DNA of 64,000 nt, taken from Blastomonas aquatica (GTDB lineage: Bacteria > Pseudomonadota > Alphaproteobacteria > Sphingomonadales > Sphingomonadaceae). Below are positions 1 to 9,529 of this stretch, piece after piece (position 1 is the first letter of the stretch; every line of letters begins with the position of its first letter). The DNA lies in assembly GCF_014639875.1 (NCBI RefSeq), contig NZ_BMGD01000006.1, positions 186,001 to 250,000 of the forward strand, given 5' to 3'. The notes beneath the pieces are model-generated. The model saw nothing but the letters and a program-made list of their open reading frames with translations. It was not told the origin of the DNA and did not search any database. Made by a program: the position numbers and the translations under genes.

Positions 1-266
1 TGGATCGATCCGTAGACGCAGTGATGGTTGGTCGCGACCAGCCCTTCGGGACTGACGAACGAGGCCGAACATCCACCCAGCGAGACGATGGCGTTCAAAG
101 GTGCGGTGGTCAGGTCGCCAAGGTCAGCGGGCGAAATCTCGAGGCCGGCCTGCTTCAGCGTGTCGCCCAGCGCAGGGGTCTGCCCGGGAAGCCACATACC
201 CTCTTCTGCGATAGCGGGCGCAGACAAAAACAACGCGGTGGTCGCAAGCAATAGCGGATGACGCAT
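1..266 (-). CDS. S46-family peptidase (dipeptidyl-peptidase 7/11 type), N-terminal fragment
   Basis: The first 88 residues are visible; the gene runs off the left edge. The start is ATG at 266. A signal peptide (about residues 1-20, ending AIA) is followed by the S46 opening motif EEGMWLP, then SLGGCSASFVSPEGL and ATNHHCVYG. In S46 peptidases the His of the NHHC motif belongs to the His-Asp-Ser triad; here the pair is H81/H82. The family consists of periplasmic dipeptidyl-peptidases that trim oligopeptides during amino-acid scavenging. The Asp and Ser of the triad lie outside the window, so intactness cannot be judged. The family call is strong; the substrate class (DPP7 or DPP11) is not decidable from this part. 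Confidence 0.9.
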   Translation of the reverse strand, partial: MRHPLLLATTALFLSAPAIAEEGMWLPGQTPALGDTLKQAGLEISPADLGDLTTAPLNAIVSLGGCSASFVSPEGLVATNHHCVYGSI

Positions 267-363
267 AAAAGAAAACACTCCGGAACAGGGCAATGACGCC
301 AGATAGCCCGGCGGCCGGGTGTCAGCAAGCGTGCGGTATGAGGGATACCCAGCGGTGGGGGCC

Positions 364-798
364 CTAATCGGCAGCGGTTGGCTGATAGGCTTCGAAGCGC
401 CCGAGCGCGATGGATCCGGTTGCAATCCCGGACATGCCGCCTGCGAGCTGCACGATGTCCCCCGCGCACAGATACGCGCCTCTGAGCCGGGTGATCAGGA
501 CCTGGTGCTGCTGCAGTTGCCGCACCCCGTGCCTGGGCCGGTTCAGCAACCGTCTGCGCCCGGCCATCTTATACACGATGCCCACACCCTCTACGATCCG
601 CGTCGATTGGACCCGTGATGCCATGATGCAATCGACCTCGGGCCGGACGGGTCCGACCGCGTCGTCGGCAACGGGCGGAACAAAGATCAGGCCGGTGGTT
701 GCTGGGGCAGATGCAGATGCAGGTGCTGCCGTGCCCGCATCGCTCGCTGCTGCCGAAACCAGCACCATCGCCAATATTGCGGTCTGCAGGTAAGCCAC
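364..798 (-). CDS. Small exported DUF6491-like protein
   Basis: This is a 144-residue protein with a GTG start at 798, preceded by an AGGAG about 9 bases upstream. An N-terminal signal peptide (ILAMVLVSAAASDAG) is followed by a low-complexity Ala/Thr stretch. A globular part then begins with VDCIMASRVQSTRIV and ends with GAYLCAGDIVQL and LGRFEAYQ. The spacing of the two Cys and the closing GRFE-Y motif resemble the uncharacterised DUF6491 family, which is common in sphingomonads; this family match is from memory. It probably works in the periplasm with the two Cys in a disulfide. It is divergent from the ECF sigma gene. Function unknown. Confidence 0.65.
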   Translation of the reverse strand: MAYLQTAILAMVLVSAAASDAGTAAPASASAPATTGLIFVPPVADDAVGPVRPEVDCIMASRVQSTRIVEGVGIVYKMAGRRRLLNRPRHGVRQLQQHQVLITRLRGAYLCAGDIVQLAGGMSGIATGSIALGRFEAYQPTAAD

Positions 799-838
799 CG
801 TTGCGATACTCCTGCCCTTCAGCCTGTAGGTTTGAGGC

Positions 839-940
839 CCCTGAGCGGAAAGCTGGTCGAGACTTTCCGCTCAGGGTGCCTCCGGTCCGTCGGGGCCGAC
901 CGGACCGGTGCAAACCAGCCTGGGGTTTGGCTGGCTTTGC
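839..940. repeat. Three consecutive inverted repeats (hairpin array)
   Basis: Hairpin 1: arms 839-852 and 863-876, a perfect 14-bp stem (CCCTGAGCGGAAAG) with a 10-base loop. Hairpin 2: 882-908, a 12-bp stem (CCGGTCCG plus TCGG) with one bulged base. Hairpin 3: arms 910-920 and 929-940 (GCAAACCAGCC), with one bulge. They fill the divergent gap between the DUF6491-like gene and the ECF sigma gene (799-1096). There is no U-tract, so a plain intrinsic terminator is unlikely. The rest of the gap shows nothing recognisable. Confidence 0.75.
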
Positions 941-1096
941 CCGGAAGACGCCGCCGGCCTGGCAAACCCGCATCGGGGTGTCGCGCAAAATTCTTCATGA
1001 TCTGCGAAACGGCGTACGGTTGCTTGCAGCCTGTGACGTCTGAGTGCATGGGCCAAGCCCAATTTCCTCTTTTGAAATTGTCAGAAATCCGATCCG

Positions 1097-1609
1097 ATGT
1101 CTCGCCAAGGTCTCGAAGCCGTCCTGATTGCCGAACGTGAGCCGTTGCTGCGGTTCCTGCGCGCACGTGGCGCGGGCGATGCGGCGGAGGACGTTCTGCA
1201 GGACCTTTGGCTGCGGGTGTCCGCGCTCGATTCCGGCCCGATTGCCGATCCGCGCGGCTATCTGTTCCGCGCGGCGAACAACGTGATGCATGACCGCTAC
1301 CGGTCTGCGCAGCGCGCACGCCAGCGCGATTCCGACTGGCTGGCGGTCCAGGGCGGCGCGGGCGAGGCCTCCGATGCGCCGCTTCCCGACAGGCACCTGA
1401 TCGCACGCGCCGCGCTCGATGAGGCCGAAGCGATGCTCAGAGCCGAAGGCGAGCGCGTGCTGCAGATATTCCGGTTGTTCCGGATCGAGGGCATCGGCCA
1501 GCGCCAGATCGCGCAGGATCTGGGATTGAGCCTGAGCGCGGTCGAGAAGGATCTGCAAAAGGCCTATCGCGCGTTGATCCACTGGCGGGAGAAGCAGGAT
1601 GCGGATTGA
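1097..1609 (+). CDS. ECF sigma factor, FecI-like
   Basis: A 170-residue sigma-70-family factor of extracytoplasmic-function type. Region 2 is visible as the stretch around DAAEDVLQDLWLRV and GYLFRAANNVMHDRYR. Region 4 ends in the helix-turn-helix GQRQIAQDLGLSLSAVEKDL. The length and the tail resemble FecI-type factors. In the known Fec scheme it directs RNA polymerase to the receptor promoter once FecR relays the signal from a loaded TonB receptor. FecR (36 bases downstream) and the STN receptor follow on the same strand, which supports this role. The ATG at 1097 has no clear Shine-Dalgarno sequence. Confidence 0.93.
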   Translation: MSRQGLEAVLIAEREPLLRFLRARGAGDAAEDVLQDLWLRVSALDSGPIADPRGYLFRAANNVMHDRYRSAQRARQRDSDWLAVQGGAGEASDAPLPDRHLIARAALDEAEAMLRAEGERVLQIFRLFRIEGIGQRQIAQDLGLSLSAVEKDLQKAYRALIHWREKQDAD

Positions 1610-1645
1610 CAACCGCCGTGACGTCTTTGCTTCAGGACGGACGAT

Positions 1646-2605
1646 ATGACGAGCACCGAAGACCTTATCCGCCAGCAGGCGATCGAATGGGCGCTATCGT
1701 CCCAGGAAGCCGATTTTGCCGGTTGGGACGGGCTTGTCCGCTGGCTCGAGGCCGATCCGCGTCATACCGATGCGTACGACCGGGCGATGGCAGCGGGCAA
1801 CGTCATTCCCGATCTCGCCGCGATCGCTGCACCGGTTCTGCCGCAACCCGCCAATGACGAGGACCGCGCCGCACCGCGGTCGTCCAGCCGCCGCGGCTGG
1901 ATGTATGGCGCAATCGCCGCGTCGGTGCTGGCGATCGTTGCGGTTCCCGTCTGGCAGATGCGGCCTCAGCCCTATGCGGTGGCGACTGCGATCGGGGAGA
2001 CCGAGAGCATTCAACTCGCCGATGGCAGCCGCATCCTGCTCAACGGCGGTACACTGATAACGCTCGACCGGCGCGACATCCGCTTTGCCCGGCTCGAAAG
2101 CGGCGAAGCGCTGTTCGAGGTGCGCCACAATGCAAGCGATCCGTTCGTGGTGGAAACCGGCGATGTCCGGCTGGTCGATGCTGGAACCGCGTTCAACGTC
2201 ATCCGGAATGACACTTCGCTTGATGTCGCGGTCTCCGAAGGGGTGGTGATCGTCAATCCCGAGCGTGAGAATGTCCAGCTGCCCGCCGGTCGCCGGGCAC
2301 GGGTCGATAACGTCACCGACCAAGTGACGGTCTCGGCCATTCCAATCGATCAGGTGGGCAGCTGGCGCTCTGGCCAGCTGAGCTTTGCCGATACCCCGCT
2401 GGCTGATGTCGCCGCCGCGCTCGAGCGGGGCCTGGGCGCGCGGATTGCAGTTGCACCTGCAATCTCTGCGCGCCCTTTCAGCGGGGTCATCCAGATTCGG
2501 GGCCGCGGCGCGCAGGCCGTCGCATCGATCGCGCCGGTGCTGGGTACCCGCGCCGTCCGCCGCGGTGATGGCTGGGAGCTGATCGGCAGCGATGCGAACC
2601 CCTAG
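1646..2605 (+). CDS. FecR-type transmembrane anti-sigma/signal relay protein
   Basis: 319 residues. The N-terminal cytoplasmic FecR_N/DUF4880-like part contains AIEWALSSQEADFAGWDGL and WLEADPRHTDAYDRAM. A single membrane helix lies at about residues 86-102. The periplasmic FecR domain includes SIQLADGSRILLNGGT and GEALFEVRH, and a C-terminal STN-contacting region follows. It would hold the ECF sigma inactive (or activate it) in response to the N-terminal domain of the receptor. It ends inside the receptor gene with a 14-base overlap, so the two are translationally linked. Confidence 0.93.
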   Translation: MTSTEDLIRQQAIEWALSSQEADFAGWDGLVRWLEADPRHTDAYDRAMAAGNVIPDLAAIAAPVLPQPANDEDRAAPRSSSRRGWMYGAIAASVLAIVAVPVWQMRPQPYAVATAIGETESIQLADGSRILLNGGTLITLDRRDIRFARLESGEALFEVRHNASDPFVVETGDVRLVDAGTAFNVIRNDTSLDVAVSEGVVIVNPERENVQLPAGRRARVDNVTDQVTVSAIPIDQVGSWRSGQLSFADTPLADVAAALERGLGARIAVAPAISARPFSGVIQIRGRGAQAVASIAPVLGTRAVRRGDGWELIGSDANP

Positions 2606-5003
2606 CCTCGCCCTGCTGGCGCTTCCCGTTGCGATGCTCGCCTCGCCGGTGCTGGCGCAGGCACCGGTGTCGATCGATATCGCCTCGGGCCGGCTGGATG
2701 CTGCGATCATCGCGCTGGGGCGCCAAGCAGGAATCACTATCGGCATCGGTGACCCGCGGCTCGGCGCGCACCGGGTGCGACGGCTGCGCGGACGGATGAC
2801 CCCCGAGCAGGCGCTCGAGCGGATGCTCAAGGACACCGACGCGCGTCCGGTCAGGCTCGCGACGGGCCATTGGCGGATTACCCGCATCACGTCGGCAAGC
2901 CGGCGCAGCGGCGCACCGATCCGCCTGGCGATAGCAATGCCAACCCAGGTTGCAGATCCGGTCGAGGAGATCGTCGTCACCGCGCGGCCGGCAACTGCCG
3001 AAACGCTGAGCCGAGACATGTTTGGTCACCTCCACCTCGATGGCGACTTCGTTCTGGGGCCTCAGGGCCGCGGATCCGATGCGCTGATCGAGCGGTTGCC
3101 CAGCCTGGGTTCGACCCAGCTTGGCCCAGGCCGCAACCGGCTGTTCCTGCGCGCTATCGCGGACTCGAGCTTTAACGGGCCGACACAGGCAGTGGTCGGC
3201 CAGTACCTCGGGACTGCACGCCTCAACTACAATGCCCCCGATCCCGATCTCAGGCTGGTCGATCTCAACACGATCGAGGTCCGGCAAGGGCCTCAGGGCA
3301 CGCTTTATGGTGCAGGAACCTTGGGCGGGGTCATCCGGCTGCTTCCCAATATGCCCGATCTGGGGGACTGGCAGGGTGCGCAGTCGATCTCGCTTGCCGC
3401 GACCCAGCACGGCAACCCCTCGGTCGATGGAAGCGCGGTGCTCAACGCACCGATCGTGCCGGGTACGCTCGGCATCCGCGCGGTGGTCTATGGCAGCCGT
3501 GAGGGCGGCTACATCGACGACCGACTGCGCGAGCGTGACGACATCAATCGTGTCGACACCATCGGCGGGCGGATTTCGGCGCGGCTCGAGCCGGGCGATG
3601 GCTGGACCATCGACCTGATGGCTGCAGCGCAGAATATCGACGGGCGTGACAGCCAGTATGCCGACCGGATCGGCGACCGGCTCGACCGGGCAAGCCCGTT
3701 TGCGCAACCCTTCCGCAACCGATTTCGGTTGGGACAGCTCGCGGTCGGCAAGCAGTGGGACAGTTTCGAGCTGCTCTCGACCACCACCGCGACGCGTCTC
3801 GACCTGTCAGAAACCTTCGACGCAAGCCAGCCGGGCGCCGCACCCAGCCTGTTCCGCCAACACGGCGAGACACAGCTGATCACCAATGAGACACGGTTAT
3901 CGGGCGAGGCTTCAGGTGGCATCGGCTGGCTCGCAGGGACCAGCGTGCTCAACAACCGCTATCGCATCCGGCGCGCGCGCGGTTCGGTCGAACGGTCATC
4001 AGCCATTACCGGGATCGAAAACGAGGTCGATGAAGCCACCGCCTTTGCCGAAGTGGCGATCCCGGCGACCGACAGGCTGTTTCTTGATGTCGGCGGAAGG
4101 GTGAGCCATGTCCGCCTATCTGGCGAGGCGCTCGACACGCCTTTTGCCGCAATCGCGGTCCTCGCGCGCAGCAGCGCGCGGCGTCAGCAGACTGCGTTCC
4201 TTCCGTCGGCAGGGTTGCGCTACCGGTTCTCTGGCGCGCTATCGGGGCATGCGCGTTATCAGGAGGGCTTTCGTCCCGGCGGAATCGGCGTGCGCAACGG
4301 CATGGTACGGCGCTATCTTCCCGACAATGTCTCTGCGGTCGAGGCGGGCCTTGCGTTTACCGGCAGCACATTGAGCGGCGATGTCACCATGGCCTATACC
4401 CGCTGGCGCAACATCCAGGCCGATCTCATTGACAGCGACGGACTACCGGCGACCGAGAATATCGGCAACGGCCGCATTGTCACGATCGATGCGACGCTGG
4501 CCTGGCAGCCGGTCCCCGCCGTGTCGCTCGAAGCCTCGGCGGTGTGGGCCGACAGCCGCCTAGTCAATCCGGCAGCGGGCATTTTCGTGCTGCCCGCCAA
4601 CCGTGCCGGGTTCGATTTCGCCAGCATCCCGGCAGGCGCGGTGGTTGCCGAGAGCAACGACCTGCCCAATGTCGCGCGGCTTTCGGGACGGATGAGCGCG
4701 AGCTATCGGACGACGCTGGGCGCTGCTGGTGACCTGACCCTCGCTGGATCGCTGCGCTATACCGGGCGATCGCGTCTGGGCATCGGACCGGTGCTGGGAG
4801 TGGAGCAGGGCGATGTCCTCGACACCTCGCTTTCGGCCAGCATCACACGTGGCGCGCGGACGATATGGCTTCAGGCGACCAACCTGCTCGACAGCCGCGG
4901 CAATCGCTTTGCGCTGGGATCGCCCTTCACGCTGCCGCTGGGCGACCAGATCACGCCGCTGCGCCCGCGGACCATCAAAATCGGTGCAGACTTCAGTTTC
5001 TGA
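2592..5003 (+). CDS. TonB-dependent receptor with STN signalling domain (FecA/FpvA-like)
   Basis: 803 residues. A signal peptide ends at VLAQA. The STN domain (about residues 27-100) starts VSIDIASGRLDAAIIALGRQ. A TonB box-like EEIVVTA follows, then the plug (LNTIEVRQGPQGTLYGAGTL at about 225-245) and a 22-strand barrel ending in the aromatic C-terminus KIGADFSF. The STN domain contacts FecR in the periplasm, so this outer-membrane transporter should induce its own unit when loaded. The substrate cannot be read from sequence; iron chelates are typical for FecIR partners, but other ligands occur in sphingomonads. Confidence 0.93.
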   Translation: MRTPSLALLALPVAMLASPVLAQAPVSIDIASGRLDAAIIALGRQAGITIGIGDPRLGAHRVRRLRGRMTPEQALERMLKDTDARPVRLATGHWRITRITSASRRSGAPIRLAIAMPTQVADPVEEIVVTARPATAETLSRDMFGHLHLDGDFVLGPQGRGSDALIERLPSLGSTQLGPGRNRLFLRAIADSSFNGPTQAVVGQYLGTARLNYNAPDPDLRLVDLNTIEVRQGPQGTLYGAGTLGGVIRLLPNMPDLGDWQGAQSISLAATQHGNPSVDGSAVLNAPIVPGTLGIRAVVYGSREGGYIDDRLRERDDINRVDTIGGRISARLEPGDGWTIDLMAAAQNIDGRDSQYADRIGDRLDRASPFAQPFRNRFRLGQLAVGKQWDSFELLSTTTATRLDLSETFDASQPGAAPSLFRQHGETQLITNETRLSGEASGGIGWLAGTSVLNNRYRIRRARGSVERSSAITGIENEVDEATAFAEVAIPATDRLFLDVGGRVSHVRLSGEALDTPFAAIAVLARSSARRQQTAFLPSAGLRYRFSGALSGHARYQEGFRPGGIGVRNGMVRRYLPDNVSAVEAGLAFTGSTLSGDVTMAYTRWRNIQADLIDSDGLPATENIGNGRIVTIDATLAWQPVPAVSLEASAVWADSRLVNPAAGIFVLPANRAGFDFASIPAGAVVAESNDLPNVARLSGRMSASYRTTLGAAGDLTLAGSLRYTGRSRLGIGPVLGVEQGDVLDTSLSASITRGARTIWLQATNLLDSRGNRFALGSPFTLPLGDQITPLRPRTIKIGADFSF

Positions 5004-5142
5004 AGACTTTAATCGTTATTTTTCAATCAACTGAGCGCAGTATGAGTGTTCAGCCACACTCCGCAATACGGGTCTGAATCCTCCGCAGCGTCTTGGTCAG
5101 TGAAGCTCAAAGCTCTTCTCCAAAACTCTGAAAGGACGTTTC

Positions 5143-8100
5143 ATGCGCCTGTTGCTGGCCTGTACCTGCTTGACCCCGATTTCCCTGCTGCTTCCCCAGG
5201 CTGCCGCGCTTGCCGAGACCAGCGTGAGCACCGCGCGCACCACTCCGATTGCCACTGCGACCGCGAACAACAATGCTGCCGACAGCATCAAGATCACCAC
5301 CACCGGGTCGATCAAGCCGACATCGGGTGTCGCGGTAACGGTCAACAGCAACCACAATGTCACCAACGAGGGGACCATCCAGATCACCGATGCCAGCAAC
5401 TCCGCCGGGATCGTTGCGCAGGCCGGGACCGCAGCGACAATCACCAACAGGGGCACGATCACGATCGACGAAAACTATACGCCGACCGACACCGACGGCG
5501 ATGGCGATATTGACGGTCCCTTCGCACAGGGATCCAACCGGTTCGGCATCCGGACGCTCGGCGCGTTCACCGGGTCGGTCATCAATAGCGGCACGATTAC
5601 GATCGAGGGGAATGACAGCGCCGCGATCAGCCTGGAAGGCCCCCTCACCGGATCGCTGACCAGCAGCGGTGCGATCTCGGTGCTGGGCAACAATTCGGTC
5701 GGCGTGCGCGCGGGTGCGGTGAGCGGAAACGTCGCGCTGACCGGATCGATCGTGGCCGCCGGAGCGAATGCTACCGGCGTGGCGCTGACCGGCCCGATCG
5801 GGGGGGCGCTCACCGTGCAGGGCGTCATTACCGCGACCGGGTATCGCAGCACCACCGCGCCCGCCGATGTGAGTAAGCTCGATGCCGATGACCTGCTCCA
5901 GGGCGGCCCGGCGCTGTCGGTGGCAGGATCGGTGGCCGGCGGCATCCTGTTCGATGCCCCACCGCGCAACACCAATCCTGATGACAAGGATGAAGACAAG
6001 GACGGCATCGACGACGCCAGCGAAGGCACAGCATCGATCACCTCATTCGGAACAGCGCCTGCGGTGCAGATCGGCTCGGCAACCGAAGCGGTGACCATCG
6101 GAGCGGTCGCGGGAACTGCGGCTGCAGGCAACGGAATGGTGATCAATGGCCGGGTCCTGGGCAGCGGCGTCTACAAGGACGTTGCCGCCAACGGTCTGGT
6201 CATCGGCGGTCTGGGCAACGCGACCACGATCACGGGCGGCATCCTCAACAACGGCTCGGTTGGGGCAGCATCGGTCGGCGGCAATGCCACCGCGATCCGC
6301 ATAGGCGCGCAGGGCAGCGTTCCGGTATTGCGCAACACCGGCACGATCGAGGCTGCCGGTGGCAGCACCGCGACCAGCCAGGTGCGCGCGGTGGTGATCG
6401 ATGCAGGCGGTACGCTCACCAGCCTGTCGAACAGCGGCAAGATCGCCGCGACCGCCGCCACCGACGGATCGGCTGGCGCGATCATCGACCTGTCAGGTTC
6501 GCTGCGTACCATCGAGAACACCGGCGCGATCAGCGCGATCAGCGCCAAGCCCGCGGCCGACCGCGCCATCGCGATCGATCTTTCGGCCAACACAACAGGC
6601 ACCGCCGTGCGCCAGAGCGCGACGACGGCTACCGGCAGGCCGTCGATCACGGGCGACATCCGCTTCGGCTCGGGCGATGACCTGCTCGAGGTATCAGCGG
6701 GCAGCGTCACCGGCGCGATGCGCTTTGGTGCAGGCAACAACCGGCTCGTGGCCAGTGGCGAGTCCAGCCTGACAGGCGATGCGACCTTTGGCGCGGGCGC
6801 CGATACCGTGCAGCTTTCGGGCAAGTCTGTGTTTGCCGGAAAGCTCGATCTGGGCGGCGGCAATGACACGCTCGCGCTGTCGGGTACCGCGCAACTTCGC
6901 GGATCGCTGACCGGTGCAGGTCAGGCAGCGGTGACGGTATCGGGCGGAACGCTGGCGATCACCAGCCTCGGAACGGTGAACCTGGGCTCGCTTGCGGTCA
7001 CCGATCAGGGCACCATCGGAGTTGCCATCGACGGTAAGGCGGGCACGTTCACCCGGATCGCGGTGGCAGGCCCCGCAAGCTTTGCGGCTGGATCGAAGCT
7101 TTCGGTCAGCCTCGCCAATGTCAGCAACTCGGAAGGAACCTACCAGATCGTCACTGCGGGGACGCTGACCGGATCTGCCAACATCGTCGCTTCCAGCGTC
7201 GCTCTGCCGTTCCTGTTCAAATCGGTGATCTCAGGCAACGACGCGGCGGGCACGGTGTCTGTCGACATCAAGCGCAAATCGACCACCGAGCTTGGCCTGT
7301 CGGCATCGCAGGCAAGCGCCTATGATTCAGTGTTCAAGGCACTCGACAGCGACGCTGCCGTCGCAGGCAGCTTCCTTGCGATCGGCAATGCCGAGCAGGC
7401 GAGCGCAGCAATGCAGCAGATGCTCCCCGATCATGCCGGCGGCACCTTCGCCACGGTGACGCAGGGCTCGCGCGCCATCGCGCGGTTCCTCACCGACACG
7501 TCGGCGCCCTATAGCGACCAGGGCAACTGGGGCTTCTGGCTGCAGCAGACCGTCTGGGGCAGCGCCAAGGACCGCGGTGGCACCGCCGCGTTCGACACCA
7601 GCGGCTGGGGCGCATCGGCCGGGGCCGAGATCAAGGCGGGGGATGTCGGCAATTTCGGCGTGTCGCTCGCGTATCTCAACGGCAGAAATGACGACACCGA
7701 TACCGGCAACGAGGTCCGTTCGGGCCATTACGAGCTTGCCGCGCATTGGCGTGGCAACTGGGGGCCGTTGCGGGCGTTTGCGCGCGGCTCTGCTGCACAG
7801 ATCGATTTCGAAGGCACCCGCCGGTTTGCCTATACGCTCGCAGGTGATCTGGTCGAGCGCGTGGCGCAGGGACAATGGTCGGGCCAGCTGTACAGCGCCT
7901 CGGCCGGATTTTCCTACGAGGCACGGATCGGCAAGCGCCTGGTTCTGCGGCCTGCTGCATCGATCGATTATTACCGGCTCGATGAGGACGGCTTCGCCGA
8001 GACGGGAGGGGGGGACGCTTTCAACCTCACCGTCGACAAGCGCAGCAGTGATGAGATCGCGGTCAACGGCACGCTGGTGGCCGGCTATGATCTGGGTAGC

Positions 8101-8367
8101 CTGGCTGCCGGTGATGTCTGGATCCGCGCCGAGATCGAGGGCGGACGCCGCCAGATCGTCGGCGGATCGCTGGGCGATACCACCGCGCAGTTCAAGAACG
8201 GCGCAGCGTTCACGCTGGCCCCCGATGCGCGCAACGATGGCTGGATCGGCGGTCTGCGCGTGATCGGCGGTCAGGAAGGCTTCTCGCTCGCGGGCGAGCT
8301 CGGCGCCGAAGAGCAATACGAAAAGCTCGCGCTCAACGCCCGCGTATCGCTGCGCGTCGGGTTCTGA
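5143..8367 (+). CDS. Type V autotransporter adhesin-like protein
   Basis: 1074 residues. The signal peptide ends near AAALAE. The passenger is rich in Gly, Ser, Thr and Asn with repeated TNSGTI/NNGSV-type beta-helix rungs. Two Asp-rich calcium-binding-like insertions occur at about residues 115-125 (DTDGDGDID) and 278-295 (NPDDKDEDKDGIDDASEG). The C-terminal barrel (from about residue 790, WGFWLQQTVWG) ends LRVGF, the usual autotransporter signature. It lies 139 bases after the STN receptor, with a good ribosome site (GAAAGGACG), and could be read with the Fec unit or from its own promoter. Role inferred: surface-exposed or released passenger, perhaps adhesion. No protease triad was recognised. 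Confidence 0.88.
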   Translation: MRLLLACTCLTPISLLLPQAAALAETSVSTARTTPIATATANNNAADSIKITTTGSIKPTSGVAVTVNSNHNVTNEGTIQITDASNSAGIVAQAGTAATITNRGTITIDENYTPTDTDGDGDIDGPFAQGSNRFGIRTLGAFTGSVINSGTITIEGNDSAAISLEGPLTGSLTSSGAISVLGNNSVGVRAGAVSGNVALTGSIVAAGANATGVALTGPIGGALTVQGVITATGYRSTTAPADVSKLDADDLLQGGPALSVAGSVAGGILFDAPPRNTNPDDKDEDKDGIDDASEGTASITSFGTAPAVQIGSATEAVTIGAVAGTAAAGNGMVINGRVLGSGVYKDVAANGLVIGGLGNATTITGGILNNGSVGAASVGGNATAIRIGAQGSVPVLRNTGTIEAAGGSTATSQVRAVVIDAGGTLTSLSNSGKIAATAATDGSAGAIIDLSGSLRTIENTGAISAISAKPAADRAIAIDLSANTTGTAVRQSATTATGRPSITGDIRFGSGDDLLEVSAGSVTGAMRFGAGNNRLVASGESSLTGDATFGAGADTVQLSGKSVFAGKLDLGGGNDTLALSGTAQLRGSLTGAGQAAVTVSGGTLAITSLGTVNLGSLAVTDQGTIGVAIDGKAGTFTRIAVAGPASFAAGSKLSVSLANVSNSEGTYQIVTAGTLTGSANIVASSVALPFLFKSVISGNDAAGTVSVDIKRKSTTELGLSASQASAYDSVFKALDSDAAVAGSFLAIGNAEQASAAMQQMLPDHAGGTFATVTQGSRAIARFLTDTSAPYSDQGNWGFWLQQTVWGSAKDRGGTAAFDTSGWGASAGAEIKAGDVGNFGVSLAYLNGRNDDTDTGNEVRSGHYELAAHWRGNWGPLRAFARGSAAQIDFEGTRRFAYTLAGDLVERVAQGQWSGQLYSASAGFSYEARIGKRLVLRPAASIDYYRLDEDGFAETGGGDAFNLTVDKRSSDEIAVNGTLVAGYDLGSLAAGDVWIRAEIEGGRRQIVGGSLGDTTAQFKNGAAFTLAPDARNDGWIGGLRVIGGQEGFSLAGELGAEEQYEKLALNARVSLRVGF

Positions 8368-8380
8368 AGAAGCAGACAGT

Positions 8381-8412
8381 CCGGGCCTTTGGTGAAGTCG
8401 CTGAAGGCCCGG
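8381..8412. terminator. Hairpin after the autotransporter gene
   Basis: A perfect 9-bp stem (CCGGGCCTT / AAGGCCCGG) with a 14-base loop starts 14 bases after the autotransporter stop, between convergent genes. No T-run follows on either strand, so it is a probable rather than classical terminator. Confidence 0.5.
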
Positions 8413-8488
8413 ATAGGTTCACAACAGTTGAAAGAGAAGTCACCAAACGTCGCTGCCGCTTAGCGATCGTCGACGAGCCGGTAGCGCC

Positions 8489-9529
8489 TTACCCCCGCCA
8501 ATCAATCCAGTCGCCATAGGGGTCACAGACCGCCAGAAGCCGGGTGGTCTGTCCGGGCCAGGTTGTGAGCTTGAGGTGCACCTCAGTGCGTGCCTGGTTC
8601 CATTCGAACGATATCCTGGCCAGCGGGCGCTTGCTGCAAGCGCGATGCCCTGCCTCCTGGAACATTGTGCCCAGCGCCTCGCGCTGGTCGTGGCCCAGAT
8701 ATTGCAGCACCATGGAATGGACCACGACGCGGCATGTTCCTGCGGCTTGGGGCTCGGCGAACCGTTCTTCCAGCCAAATCTGCGCATCGGCGCCTTCCAC
8801 GTCCGGGACTGCCAGCTGCGCGATCTCGAGCGCCTGCTCAAGACGTTTTGTGCGCCTGGGCTGGTCGGCCCACACATACGCCAACAACCGTTCACGCGTG
8901 GCCAGATCGCGCGGATCAAGCGGATTGAGATCGACCCCCCGGGCTTCAACGATCTCCAGCGGTTCTGCCGGTGGTGCGCTGCCGTTCCATCTGGGTGCGA
9001 TATGCACCGCAGAATCCTGATTGCCGGCGATCCTGCCACCCAGGTCATAGCCATAGCGCCCCAGATTGAGGTTCAGCCCGCAGCTGGCCCCAAGCTCAAG
9101 CACCTCGGCGGGAAGACCCGTTGCGCCGCGGGCGACAAGCAGCGCGGCTGCCAGCGCTGCGGCACGGCCGACCTCGTTGGTCTGCGTCGGGCTACGCATC
9201 CAGTTGGCGATGAAACGGTCCTCGGTCTCGAATGTCGTGGCGAGCGCACCGTCAAAGTCGTTGTGCCTGTGGTCGAACAGTGCTTTGAGCACCGGCGGTA
9301 TGCCACGCCGGGCCAGAGCGTGGACGGCTGAATTGAGCCGCAGTCCGAGTGCCGCAGCAGCCGCATCGCCCTGCCAGTTGGCGATCAGCGCCGCCGTACG
9401 AGGCGCGTGCACCAGTTGACGGTCTGCGGCGGCAAGCACGTCTGCGACAAAGGGCGACCCGAGCAGGCGCGCGCGCCAGGACTGGCGGCGCAACTCCGAG
9501 CTGCTACCGGGATGCACGATCATGTTCAT
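8489..9529 (-). CDS. DUF2332 family protein
   Basis: 346 residues from the ATG at 9529, chosen because a GGAAAA lies just upstream; a second ATG is at 9523. It matches the DUF2332 family pattern: an N-terminal half with AARLLGSPFVADVL-type and ALARRG motifs, the nucleotide-fold-like LPAEVLELGASCGLNLN, DLNPLDP, YVWADQPRR, and a C-terminal VVHSMVLQYL with ICDP-type CDPYGDWIDW. The ELGASCGLNL loop resembles the glycine loop of Rossmann methyltransferases. This is a suggestion only, since the family is uncharacterised. It stands alone, converging on the autotransporter. Confidence 0.85.
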   Translation of the reverse strand: MNMIVHPGSSSELRRQSWRARLLGSPFVADVLAAADRQLVHAPRTAALIANWQGDAAAAALGLRLNSAVHALARRGIPPVLKALFDHRHNDFDGALATTFETEDRFIANWMRSPTQTNEVGRAAALAAALLVARGATGLPAEVLELGASCGLNLNLGRYGYDLGGRIAGNQDSAVHIAPRWNGSAPPAEPLEIVEARGVDLNPLDPRDLATRERLLAYVWADQPRRTKRLEQALEIAQLAVPDVEGADAQIWLEERFAEPQAAGTCRVVVHSMVLQYLGHDQREALGTMFQEAGHRACSKRPLARISFEWNQARTEVHLKLTTWPGQTTRLLAVCDPYGDWIDWRG

